Source: Clostridia bacterium (lineage in GTDB: Bacteria > Bacillota_A > Clostridia > Oscillospirales > CAG-272). From it: 14,144 nt of DNA. Shown here in pieces: positions 5,063 through 12,699 of this stretch. Every line of letters begins with the position of its first letter. Positions within the stretch are counted from its first letter, which is position 1. Made by a program: the position numbers and the translations under genes. The DNA is taken from positions 1 to 14,144 of the forward strand of contig JAFTSR010000149.1 of the NCBI GenBank assembly GCA_017467225.1. Reading direction: 5' to 3'. The notes below the pieces were generated by a model. The model had not been told where the DNA came from. It worked only from the letters and a program-made list of their open reading frames with translations, and searched no databases.

Positions 5063-7753
5063 ATGACGACTGATACAAGAAAATACTGTATCATCTCGCA
5101 CACCCACTGGGACAGAGAGTGGTACATTCCGCTGGAGAATTTCCGCATGAGACTGGTTGATCTGATGGACAACCTGATTGAAATTCTGGACAACGATCCC
5201 GAATATCGCTTCCATCTGGACGCACAAACCATCGTGCTGGACGACTATCTGGAAATCCGCCCGACCCGCCGCGAAAAGCTCATGGGCTACGTCAAGGCAG
5301 GCAAGCTTTTGGTCGGTCCTTGGTACGTACAGAACGACTTCCACCTGACCTCGGGCGAGGCAACTGTGCGCAATCTCTTGATCGGCACTAAGATCGCCAA
5401 CGATTTCGGCAAATGTATGCAGGTCGGCTATGCAGCTGACCAGTTCGGTCTTTGCTCGCAGCTGCCGCAGATCCTGGCGCGCTACGGTCTTGATAACTGC
5501 ATTTTCGGTCGCGGCTTTGCCCGTGGCGAGTCACAGTTCTACTGGGCAAGCGAGGACGGCTCCAAGATTCTTTGCGAGCACATGTTTGCATGGTACAACA
5601 ATGCACAGCGCTTTGCCAACAACGGTGAGGCTGCGCTGGCGCTTGCACGCATGAGAGGTGAGATGTGCGCCGCACGCGGCAAGACCCACAACTATCTGAT
5701 GATGAACGGCGTTGACCACCTGGAGGCACAGGAGGATCTGACCGAGGTCATTGCCAAGGTACAGCCGATTTTGGCTGAGGATGAGGCCTTCTTCCAGGAC
5801 ACCATGCCCGAGTACATCGAGCGTGTCAAGGCGGAGATCGCCGAGAAGAACCTCGAGCTGACCACCTACACGGGTGAGTTCCGCGACCTGGGTGCTGCCA
5901 ACGTGCTGACCGGCACGCTTGCATCCCGCGTGTATCTCAAGCAGCAGAACGCCTACTGTCAAGCGCTGCTGGAAAAGAAATTCGAGCCGCTCTACGCTGC
6001 CAACACTGCCTTTGGTCTGAAGGACTTCCCGCAGGAATACGGCACCTACATGTGGAAGGTGCTGATTCAGAACCATCCGCACGACTCCATCTGCGGCTGC
6101 TCGGTGGATGCCGTTCACGAGCACATGATGGATCGCTTTATCCGCGTCCGTGAGAACGCGGACGATCTGGTGAACAGCGGCACGGAGCTGTGGCTCAATC
6201 ACGTCGACCGCACGGGTCTGAATGACCGCCAGTACTTTGTTCTTTGCGTCAACAGCACGCAGAGGACCTACAGCGGCGTGCTGGAGGCTGTCGTCGAGCT
6301 GCCTGCCGATGAGGATATCGGCTCCTTCGTGCTGACTGATCCCAAGGGTGCTGTCGTTCCCTTTGAGGTTGCCTCGGTCAAGCCCGGCATGGAAAAGCGC
6401 ATTCTCTCGCCCATCAACCTGCCCGGCGGTAAGACGGTCAACGTTTACACCATCCGCTTCCGTCAGAGCAAGCTGCCCGGCATGACGCACAGAGCCCTTT
6501 TGCTGACGCCCGTCGAGGGTGCGCTGCCTGTGACCGTTGAGCGCAAGAAGGCGCCCAACCGCATGGAGAACGAATTCCTGAAGGTTTCCATCAACAAAAA
6601 CGGTACCATCGATCTGACCAACAAGAAGACCGGCATCACCTACAGCGGTTTGCTGCTGATGGAGGACAATGTCGATCTGGGCACCTCCTACAATTATTAT
6701 GAAAACGACGGTACGCCCATCATCACCTCCGAGAACGTTCGCGCCAAGATCGTCAAGACGGTTGACAGCACGCTGCGTCAGGAGCGCGTTATCTCCTACA
6801 GCCTCAAGATCGACCGTGAGCACGGTGTCGGCAAGGTTGACGTACAGATCACGCTGACGCTGGACAAGGGCAATGACACGCTCGGCATTGCCATCAGGCT
6901 GAACAACGCTTGCATGCGCCACCGTCTGCGCCTCCTGCTGCCTACCGGTATTGCTACCGATATCAACTATGCAGGTCAGCCCTACGACGTCATCACCCGT
7001 ACCAAGGTCAGCAAGTTCAACGATGACAAGACCCACCCGAACACCGACTTTGTCGGCATCGACGCGCCCGACGGACAGAACGGCTTCGCTGTGTTCCAGG
7101 AGGGTCTGTACGAGTACGAGCACATGGACGGCAAGGATGACGGCACGCTGGCCATCACGCTGCTCCTGGCGGTTCACCGCATCACCGGCGGCTTTGAGGG
7201 TGAGAAGACCATGGCACAGGAATGGGTCACGCCCGGCGGCGAGTGCCTGGGTGAGCAAAATTATCGCCTGGCGCTGTATCCCTACGCCGGCAACCATGAG
7301 GACGCAGCCGTAGCTCTGACCGCACAGCAGTTCATGATGCCTCCCTACACCGCCATCCAGGGTGTTGACCGCAACAAGTTCATCGGCGGCAGACCCTTCG
7401 TACAGGGACCCGGCATGCCTGACATCTTCTACCGTCCGATGCCTCGCGCAGAAATCGTGGTCGGTCGCGAGGAGAAGCTCTTCAGCGTCACCGACGAGAG
7501 CGTCAAGAGCGCGATGATCGTCGCTGCCACCAAGGGTGCCGAGAACATGGACGGCACACTGATCGTCCGTCTGTACAACTCGACCTCCAAGGCCGTGGAC
7601 TTCAAGGTCAAGTTCGGTCACAAGGTAGAGTGGGTCAAGACCACCTCGCTTGCCGAGACGGATATCGCGCCGCTCAAGGTCACGGGTGGTAACACCGTCG
7701 CCTATAGCGCCAAGCCCAAGGAGATCGTCACGCTGCGCGTGAAAATGAAATAA
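5063..7753 (+). CDS. Glycoside hydrolase family 38 alpha-mannosidase
   Basis: This complete 896-residue protein fits the length of bacterial GH38 enzymes, which remove terminal alpha-linked mannose with retention of configuration using a zinc ion. The family signature SHTHWDREWY starts at residue 12; His15 and Asp17 match zinc ligands. AADQFGLCSQLPQI contains Asp126, the expected nucleophile and ligand. NHPHDSICGCSVD (337-349) carries His340, the remaining zinc-ligand histidine. The middle and C-terminal beta-sandwich domains are all present. There is no signal peptide (MTTDTRKYCIISHTHWD), so it acts in the cytoplasm on imported mannosides or oligosaccharides. AAGGAG lies 9 nt before the ATG. 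Codon choice is more uniform than in its neighbours (almost no TTA, CTA or TCA), suggesting high expression. The nearest characterised relative by type is E. coli MngB (2-O-mannosyl-glycerate hydrolase), but the substrate cannot be assigned from this sequence. Confidence 0.95.
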   Translation: MTTDTRKYCIISHTHWDREWYIPLENFRMRLVDLMDNLIEILDNDPEYRFHLDAQTIVLDDYLEIRPTRREKLMGYVKAGKLLVGPWYVQNDFHLTSGEATVRNLLIGTKIANDFGKCMQVGYAADQFGLCSQLPQILARYGLDNCIFGRGFARGESQFYWASEDGSKILCEHMFAWYNNAQRFANNGEAALALARMRGEMCAARGKTHNYLMMNGVDHLEAQEDLTEVIAKVQPILAEDEAFFQDTMPEYIERVKAEIAEKNLELTTYTGEFRDLGAANVLTGTLASRVYLKQQNAYCQALLEKKFEPLYAANTAFGLKDFPQEYGTYMWKVLIQNHPHDSICGCSVDAVHEHMMDRFIRVRENADDLVNSGTELWLNHVDRTGLNDRQYFVLCVNSTQRTYSGVLEAVVELPADEDIGSFVLTDPKGAVVPFEVASVKPGMEKRILSPINLPGGKTVNVYTIRFRQSKLPGMTHRALLLTPVEGALPVTVERKKAPNRMENEFLKVSINKNGTIDLTNKKTGITYSGLLLMEDNVDLGTSYNYYENDGTPIITSENVRAKIVKTVDSTLRQERVISYSLKIDREHGVGKVDVQITLTLDKGNDTLGIAIRLNNACMRHRLRLLLPTGIATDINYAGQPYDVITRTKVSKFNDDKTHPNTDFVGIDAPDGQNGFAVFQEGLYEYEHMDGKDDGTLAITLLLAVHRITGGFEGEKTMAQEWVTPGGECLGEQNYRLALYPYAGNHEDAAVALTAQQFMMPPYTAIQGVDRNKFIGGRPFVQGPGMPDIFYRPMPRAEIVVGREEKLFSVTDESVKSAMIVAATKGAENMDGTLIVRLYNSTSKAVDFKVKFGHKVEWVKTTSLAETDIAPLKVTGGNTVAYSAKPKEIVTLRVKMK

Positions 7754-7759
7754 AGCCAC

Positions 7760-7774
7760 GGGGCTGTGCGCCCC
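7760..7774. repeat. Small GC-rich hairpin just after the mannosidase stop
   Basis: GGGGC (7760-7764) and GCCCC (7770-7774) pair around a 5-nt loop, 6 nt after the TAA. It has no T-run after it (a C-rich stretch follows), so it may protect the mRNA 3' end or belong to the larger palindromic element beside it. Confidence 0.45.
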
Positions 7775-7782
7775 ACCCCCCA

Positions 7783-7814
7783 CCAAGGGGTACTTTTGAA
7801 AAAGTACCCCTTGG
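7783..7814. repeat. 15-bp perfect palindrome, possible dispersed intergenic element
   Basis: CCAAGGGGTACTTTT (7783-7797) and AAAAGTACCCCTTGG (7800-7814) are perfect reverse complements separated by only 2 nt. No T-run follows on either strand, and a proper terminator lies 23 nt further on, so termination is not its obvious role. The symmetry, position between convergent genes and flanking GC-rich hairpin fit a REP- or MITE-type repeat, or an mRNA-stabilising 3' structure. Only one copy is in this window. Confidence 0.6.
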
Positions 7815-7836
7815 ATCCCCGAAAACTTTATACCAC

Positions 7837-7879
7837 AAAAAACTGCGCATGACCGTACGATCATGCGCAGCGCTTTTTT
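7837..7879. terminator. Bidirectional rho-independent terminator
   Basis: CTGCGCATGA (7843-7852) and TCATGCGCAG (7861-7870) form a perfect 10-bp stem with an 8-nt loop. A run of T follows on the plus strand (CGCTTTTTTA, 7871-7880), and a run of A precedes it (7837-7842), giving T on the minus strand. It lies between the convergent mannosidase and lipoprotein genes, ends both transcripts and marks the end of the long leftward operon. Confidence 0.9.
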
Positions 7880-7885
7880 ATTGGA

Positions 7886-8701
7886 TCAAATTCCAACCTC
7901 GTCGGCATCCACCTCGGGATAATCCTGATAGCCCTCGGGCGGTGTTACGGTGACCGGCTCGCCGGGATTTTCAATCTCGATCTCCGCTTCAACCTCCGCT
8001 GACACCGTAACCTCCAGGCCTGCCATCGACATGGTCATTTCCATGTCGAACTCCATATTGTATTCGGCGACATAGCCATCCTCGCTGACGGTGATCTCCA
8101 CCTCGGCGTCCGATATGGCACAATCGGAAACAGTCGCGCCCTCGGCAGCGCTTTCCTGCACCTGCGTAATCAGATCCGCATACAGCGTCTGAAGCATATC
8201 TTGGGGCACGCTGACCTTGACCGTTTTGGTACCGTTGGCATTTTCGGTGGCTACAACCTCGGCAAGCAGCTCCTCAGGCAGAGACTTGAGCATATTGTTG
8301 ACGTCGCTCATGCCGTCATAATCGTCCATCTCGGCGATCTTGACCTTATATTTCTCATCCATCACGGACATATACAGGTATTCGCCCTCCGTGTAGGTGC
8401 TGGTGGTCACACCCATGCCCATGACCGACATGGTGACATCCGACAGAATGACAGGCGACTCACCCTGCAGACCTGTCGCCTTGATGTCCGCGGTGATCGG
8501 AACGTTGACCGACGTGCCAAGGCCGCCAAGCTCCATGTCCATATTCATTTTCATGGTCGCGTGCATGCTGTCCAGCGCCGTGGTATTCGCAATTGCCTCG
8601 TTGACGATTTCATAGGTTGTCGGCTGGCCGCAAGCGGTCAATGCCGCGCAAAGCAGCAGTATCGCCGTCGCCAGCGCCAAAAGTTTCATTGTCTTTTTCA
8701 T
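7886..8701 (-). CDS. Lipoprotein (DUF6612-like, LolA/LppX-type fold suspected)
   Basis: The 271-residue product starts MKKTMKLLALATAILLLCAA and continues LTAC, a clear lipobox with Cys24 as the lipidated residue. It should be exported and anchored on the outer face of the membrane. The mature part (GQPTTYEIVNEAIANTTALDS...) is acidic and unusually rich in methionine, with alternating hydrophobic strands (HATMKMNMDMEL, YNMEFDMEMTMSMAGLEV). It resembles Gram-positive lipoproteins of the DUF6612 type, which are thought to have a LolA/LppX-like half-barrel that holds hydrophobic ligands; that match is from memory of the pattern. The tail is proline and acid rich (NPGEPVTVTPPEGYQDYPEV). AGGAG lies 8 nt before the ATG. 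It is the last gene before the terminator, 24 nt after the Nudix gene. Confidence 0.82.
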   Translation of the reverse strand: MKKTMKLLALATAILLLCAALTACGQPTTYEIVNEAIANTTALDSMHATMKMNMDMELGGLGTSVNVPITADIKATGLQGESPVILSDVTMSVMGMGVTTSTYTEGEYLYMSVMDEKYKVKIAEMDDYDGMSDVNNMLKSLPEELLAEVVATENANGTKTVKVSVPQDMLQTLYADLITQVQESAAEGATVSDCAISDAEVEITVSEDGYVAEYNMEFDMEMTMSMAGLEVTVSAEVEAEIEIENPGEPVTVTPPEGYQDYPEVDADEVGI

Positions 8702-8725
8702 AGTAGTGTCTCCTTTTCAAAAAAT

Positions 8726-9232
8726 TCAAGTAAGATATCCGATGCTGCGGAAATAATCGGCAAACCTTGCCCTTTGACGGTCGATGACACGGTCGGAATG
8801 CAGATACGCGACAAACGCCTGCTCGCTCACCCAGGCAAACTCCACCGTCTCGCCCTCCTGTAGAACGATGCTGTCTTTATCGCAATCGGTCAGCGCCAGA
8901 TAGGAGAAAAACAGCGCTTTTTCACCATCGTCACGGCTCTGCGCCACAAGCGTCAGGGCGGCATCGGTAATTCCCGTTTCCTCCCTCAGCTCGCGCCGCA
9001 TGCAATCAAGCGCATCCTCGCCGCACAGCGCCGAGCCGCCTGCCGTGGCCTCAAGGTACCCGGGATAGGCCTTTTTTCTCTCGTCCCGTCGCATCAAAAG
9101 ATAGTCACCGTCCGCATGGCGCACCAGCGCCTCGCAGACCATGTGATAGCACCCCTTGGGGATGGGCTCACCGCGTACCAGCGTCTGTCCGGTGCTCTTC
9201 CCTTGCGCATCATACGCATCCCACAGCTCCAT
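8726..9232 (-). CDS. Nudix hydrolase
   Basis: This 168-residue protein carries a perfect Nudix box, G-x5-E-x7-REL-x-EE-x-GI, at residues 66-88 (from GSALCGE to RELREETGI). The box binds Mg2+ and catalyses hydrolysis of nucleoside-diphosphate-linked compounds. The start MELWDAYDAQGKSTGQTLVR and the GEPIPKGCYHMVCEALV segment resemble the YfcD/IDI-like Nudix branch, whose substrates are mostly unknown. I chose the ATG at 9232, 2 nt after the pmbA stop, instead of an in-frame ATG at 9268 inside pmbA. The ribosome site is weak (GCGGGAAAA), so translation may depend on coupling to pmbA. If the pmbA stop codon is real, expression of this gene could be reduced by loss of coupling. Confidence 0.9.
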   Translation of the reverse strand: MELWDAYDAQGKSTGQTLVRGEPIPKGCYHMVCEALVRHADGDYLLMRRDERKKAYPGYLEATAGGSALCGEDALDCMRRELREETGITDAALTLVAQSRDDGEKALFFSYLALTDCDKDSIVLQEGETVEFAWVSEQAFVAYLHSDRVIDRQRARFADYFRSIGYLT

Positions 9233-9234
9233 GG

Positions 9235-10581
9235 TTATTTTCCCGCCACGCTGACGTTTTTGATCCAAAGATCGGGCGCTGCCATGACGGTAAAGCCGCC
9301 CGGGAAGCCGTAGTCGATCTTGTTACCTACACCGGCAATTTCCTTGATCATTTCAAAGAAGTTACCTGCAATGGTAAAGCTCTTGATCGGCTCAGCGCGC
9401 TTTCCGTCGCGAATGCGGAAGCCGGCGCTCTCGATGGAGAAGTCGCCCGAAACCGCGCTGGCACCGGCGTGCAAACCCTTGAGCTCGGTGATCATGATAC
9501 CGTCACCGATCTTGGCCATCATATCCTCGCGGCTGAGCTCTCCCGCCTCGATACGGAAGCAGTAGGGGGAGATGGAAACAGGCGAGGTATAGCTGCCACG
9601 CTGACCGTTGCCCGTCGAGGGTACGCCATCCTTTTTGGCGGTCGCCAGGTCGTACAAATACTGCTGGAGCACGCCGTCCTTGATCATGGGCTTGGCAAAG
9701 GTCGCCACACCCTCACCGTCAAACGAGGTCTGCACGGGACAGTTGGGGTCGCGCGGATCGTCGGTAATGCTCAGGCAATCCGAGGCAATCTTCTCACCGA
9801 TCTTGCCCTTAAGCAGATAAAGTCACATCTGCACCTGCTTTGCCGAGAAAGCAGACGCAAAGACACCCAAAAGTGCGCGCACCTGCTGCGCACACAAAAT
9901 GCAATCGTAGCGTCCCGACTCCACCACCGTCGCACCAAGGCGCGCCTTGGCGTCCTTGACCACCTCGGCAGGGATGGCTGCAAAATCCTCATACGTCGCG
10001 CCGGGAACGATCTTGCCGTCCATCTCGGCGTTTTCCTCGTCCGCCTTAACCACGGCATACACGCCTGCGCCTGCGATACCCACGCGGTTGTGCAGCGAAA
10101 GTCCCTTGGAATTATAGAGATCGATCTCGCTCTCATATCCCATGGCCATGCTCTGCGTGCCGTCGCTGACCATCGCATCCTCGGCATAGGTTGCCTTCTG
10201 CAGCTCCAGCGCCCAGTTCTTGAGCTCGGCCGCCTCGGGCAGGGTGAATGCCTTGGTTTTGATCTCCTCATAATGCGCGGAGCCGCCGTAGATCTCGGCT
10301 ACCTCGTCGCTTTCAATGCAGCGCGCATTTTCGGCAGCACGGGTGACCAATGCAGACAGTGCTTCCTCCGTCATCAGCTCACCCGAAGCGTAGCCCATCT
10401 TACCGTCAAGGACGCAGCGGAAGCTGACGCCGCCCGACACACCGTAGGAAAAGGCGCTGATCTCGTCCTTGAGCGTCTCAGTGCTCAGACTGCAATCGCT
10501 CATGGCGTAGATTTCATATTCTTCAATGCCCTCGCGCGCAGCGGCGGCCACCAGAATTTCTTTGATCTGTTCAAATTTCAT
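9235..10581 (-). pseudogene. pmbA: PmbA/TldE-family metalloprotease subunit, interrupted by an in-frame TGA
   Basis: Read through the stop, this gives 448 positions, the usual PmbA length. PmbA (TldE) is the non-catalytic partner of TldD in a cytoplasmic protease complex that processes or degrades small peptides, for example microcin B17 and CcdA in E. coli. It lacks the HExxxH zinc motif, as expected. The N-terminal part (MKFEQIKEILVAAAAREGIE) and the C-terminal part (SFDGEGVATFAKPMIKDGVL, then SGDFSIESAGFRIRDG) are collinear with the family in one frame. Codon 253 is TGA (9823-9825) within AKQVQM-stop-LYLLKGK, where I expect Gly (family pattern VQKGLSLLKGK). GGAGGTGA lies 5 nt before the ATG, 15 nt after the tldD stop. 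If the stop is real, the C-terminal half is lost. Confidence 0.85.
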
Positions 10582-10596
10582 GCTAACTCACCTCCG

Positions 10597-11982
10597 TCAG
10601 CTTCTGCCGCCCACAGTAATGGACGACACACGAATGAGCGGCTGACCCACGTCGGTGGGAATGCTGCCGCTGGACGAGCCGCACATACCCTGCGCACGGT
10701 CCAGGTTCTGTCCGACCATATCGATGTCCTGGAGAATCTGCGAACCTGTGCCGATCAGCGATGCGCCGCGCACCGCCTCGCAAATCTTACCGTTGCGGAC
10801 GATATAGCCCTCATTGACCGAAAAGTTGAATGCACCCGTCAGGGGATTGACCGAGCCGCCGCCCATGCTCTTGGCGTACAGGCCGTACTCAATCGAGGCA
10901 ATGATATCCTCATTCTTATCAGGACCGTTATCGATATAGGTGTTGGTCATGCGAGAAGTCGGCTCGTAGGCGTAGTTCTGGCGGCGGCTGTTGCCGGTCA
11001 TGGGCATACCCATGCGGCGGGAGCCCAGACGGTCCACCATATAATTTTTGAGCACGCCGTTCTCAATCAGCACGTTACGCTGCGTGGCATTGCCCTCGTC
11101 GTCGATATTGACAGAGCCCCACGCGCCGGGGATCGTACCGTCGTCAATGGCAGTCACCTTCTCGTTGGCCACCTTCTGACCCAGCTTGCCGCACATCTGC
11201 GACGCACCGATGGCCACGCTGGTCGCCTCCAGAGAATGTCCGCAGGCCTCGTGGAAAATGACACCGCCAAAGCCGTTTTCGATGGCGACCGTCATCTTAC
11301 CGGCGGGACAGTAGTCCGCGCGCAGATTGACCATCGCTTGTGCTGCCGCACGGCGACCGACCTCTGCGGGGTCAACTGTCTCAAACAGCTCCATACCGAC
11401 ACCGCCACCGGGAGATGCCGAGCCCATCTGGTTCTCACCGCGATCGGATGCCGTCGCGCTGATCGCAATGCGTGTGCGGATATGTCTGTCCTGCGTGTAA
11501 AGTCCCTCGCTGTTGGCGATCAGAATGGTGTGGTCGCAATCCATCAGATTGCCGATGACCTGGCTGATCTTATCATCATAATTGTCCGCCGCGGTGCAGG
11601 CTGCGCGGAGAATATCAATCTTCTGCGCGGTTGCCACCGACGAGGGAATGATCTTAACGGGATGAATGTTAGGGAACATACGCTCAGTCAGTACGATTTG
11701 CCGTTCTTCCCTTCCTTCGCCCATCGCCTGTGCGACGGCACGCGCGCACTGCAAAAGACCGGCCTCACTCATATCGCTGGTCGACGCGTAGACGGTGCGT
11801 GTACCCAAAAATGCGCGGATGCCTGCGCCAGATACCGTGTTGCTTCCGATCTGATCGATCTTGCGATCCAGCAATCTCACGCTGTTGTTTTGCGTGTTTT
11901 CCGCATACAGCTCGGCAAAATCCGCGCCCGTGGACATGGCTACGGCCAAAAGGCGCTCCAGTTGTTTTCTTTCGATTATCAC
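10597..11982 (-). CDS. tldD: TldD-family zinc metalloprotease
   Basis: The 461-residue product is the catalytic subunit of the TldD/PmbA protease. The zinc motif HEACGH is at residues 244-249 within NGFGGVIFHEACGHSLEATS. Other family landmarks are DDGTIPGAWGSVNIDDEG, SRMTNTYI and the C-terminal MCGSSSGSIPTDVGQP segment, so it looks intact and active. I start it at GTG 11982: GGGAGGAG lies 5-6 nt upstream and the GTG is 2 nt after the HAD gene's TAA. An ATG at 11997 is in frame but would overlap the HAD gene and lies upstream of the ribosome site. Homologues process ribosomally made peptides or toxins; no peptide precursor gene is visible here, so a housekeeping proteolytic role is likelier. 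Confidence 0.94.
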   Translation of the reverse strand: MIIERKQLERLLAVAMSTGADFAELYAENTQNNSVRLLDRKIDQIGSNTVSGAGIRAFLGTRTVYASTSDMSEAGLLQCARAVAQAMGEGREERQIVLTERMFPNIHPVKIIPSSVATAQKIDILRAACTAADNYDDKISQVIGNLMDCDHTILIANSEGLYTQDRHIRTRIAISATASDRGENQMGSASPGGGVGMELFETVDPAEVGRRAAAQAMVNLRADYCPAGKMTVAIENGFGGVIFHEACGHSLEATSVAIGASQMCGKLGQKVANEKVTAIDDGTIPGAWGSVNIDDEGNATQRNVLIENGVLKNYMVDRLGSRRMGMPMTGNSRRQNYAYEPTSRMTNTYIDNGPDKNEDIIASIEYGLYAKSMGGGSVNPLTGAFNFSVNEGYIVRNGKICEAVRGASLIGTGSQILQDIDMVGQNLDRAQGMCGSSSGSIPTDVGQPLIRVSSITVGGRS

Positions 11983-11984
11983 AG

Positions 11985-12650
11985 TTACTCCTCCCACCCG
12001 TTGATTTTTTCAACCAACGGTTTTATTTCATATAAAGTTTTGCATGCGTAATCCGCCAAGGACAGAATTTCCTCGTCCGGTGGGATCAGATCCGGCACCA
12101 TAACCGTCACCATGCCTGCCGCGTGCAGCGCGCGTACACCGTTGAAGGAATCCTCAACGCCCATGCATTCACCGGGATCGACACCGAGTAGCGCAGCCGC
12201 CTTCAAAAAAGTCTCCGGATCCGGCTTTCCCTTCTGCACCATATTTCCCATGACCACCGCATCAAAATACGCGGTCAAGCCTGCACGCTCCAGATTTTGC
12301 GGCACGCGAGGCGGATAGGTTGAGGTTCCCAGTGCGACAAGAACGCCCTTGGACTTGAGCCACCGCAACACCTCGAGTGCGCCCGGCTTGAGCTGCAGGC
12401 CGTCGCGCTCGATAGCCGCCTCATACAGCGCATTGCGCAGGCGTGTGTATTCGTCATAATCCACGACGTCGGCATACGTTGTCTCGAAATGGCGGCGTGT
12501 ATCTGCACCGTTGCATCCCGTGCAAGCGGCAAGAGCCGCCTCCACCTGCGTGAAATTTATCTGCTTGGCGGCCTCGCGCCACGCCCATTGATACACCTTT
12601 TCGGTATCAAACAAGGTACCGTCCATGTCAAAAACAACTGCTTTGATCAT
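11985..12650 (-). CDS. HAD-superfamily phosphatase, beta-phosphoglucomutase-like
   Basis: The 221-residue protein has all four HAD motifs. Motif I, DMDGTLFDT (8-16), contains the nucleophile Asp8 and general acid Asp10. Motif II is LGTST near 110. Motif III is the Lys in QKGKPDPETF, and motif IV is GVEDSFNG. A helical cap between motifs I and II puts it in subclass I with the beta-phosphoglucomutase/phosphoglycolate phosphatase group, acting on small phosphorylated metabolites in the cytoplasm. The exact substrate is unknown. The ribosome site (GAGAGG, about 11 nt upstream) is weak. It lies 49 nt after tgt and 2 nt before tldD, inside the leftward operon. Confidence 0.9.
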   Translation of the reverse strand: MIKAVVFDMDGTLFDTEKVYQWAWREAAKQINFTQVEAALAACTGCNGADTRRHFETTYADVVDYDEYTRLRNALYEAAIERDGLQLKPGALEVLRWLKSKGVLVALGTSTYPPRVPQNLERAGLTAYFDAVVMGNMVQKGKPDPETFLKAAALLGVDPGECMGVEDSFNGVRALHAAGMVTVMVPDLIPPDEEILSLADYACKTLYEIKPLVEKINGWEE

Positions 12651-12699
12651 TGTTTATCAACCTCTCGTACATTTTTACAACCGCAGGTTGCTTTTTTTA

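Noticed and set aside
5531..7864. Very long open frame (777 codons) antisense to the alpha-mannosidase
   Set aside because: It lies in codon register with the GH38 gene on the other strand, so its stops would need TTA, CTA or TCA codons in the mannosidase, which that gene avoids. Its translation is low in complexity and resembles no family I know.
9823..9825. Genome-wide reassignment of UGA to an amino acid
   Set aside because: TGA ends several intact genes at the correct family length (tldD, Nudix, Gfo/Idh, tgt), and the two internal TGA codons fall where different residues are expected.
10597..11982. TldD/PmbA as part of a microcin-type peptide cluster
   Set aside because: No precursor peptide, cyclodehydratase, YcaO or exporter gene is present in the window.
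9469..12051. Very long rightward open frame (860 codons) across pmbA, tldD and the end of the HAD gene
   Set aside because: It is again in register with tldD and pmbA, an artefact of codon bias. The real genes on the minus strand have clear family motifs and ribosome sites.
12670..12699. Hairpin CAACC-TGC-GGTTG between tgt and the HAD gene as a terminator
   Set aside because: The stem is only 5 bp, and the T-run is on the plus strand, wrong for the leftward genes. The operon probably reads through.
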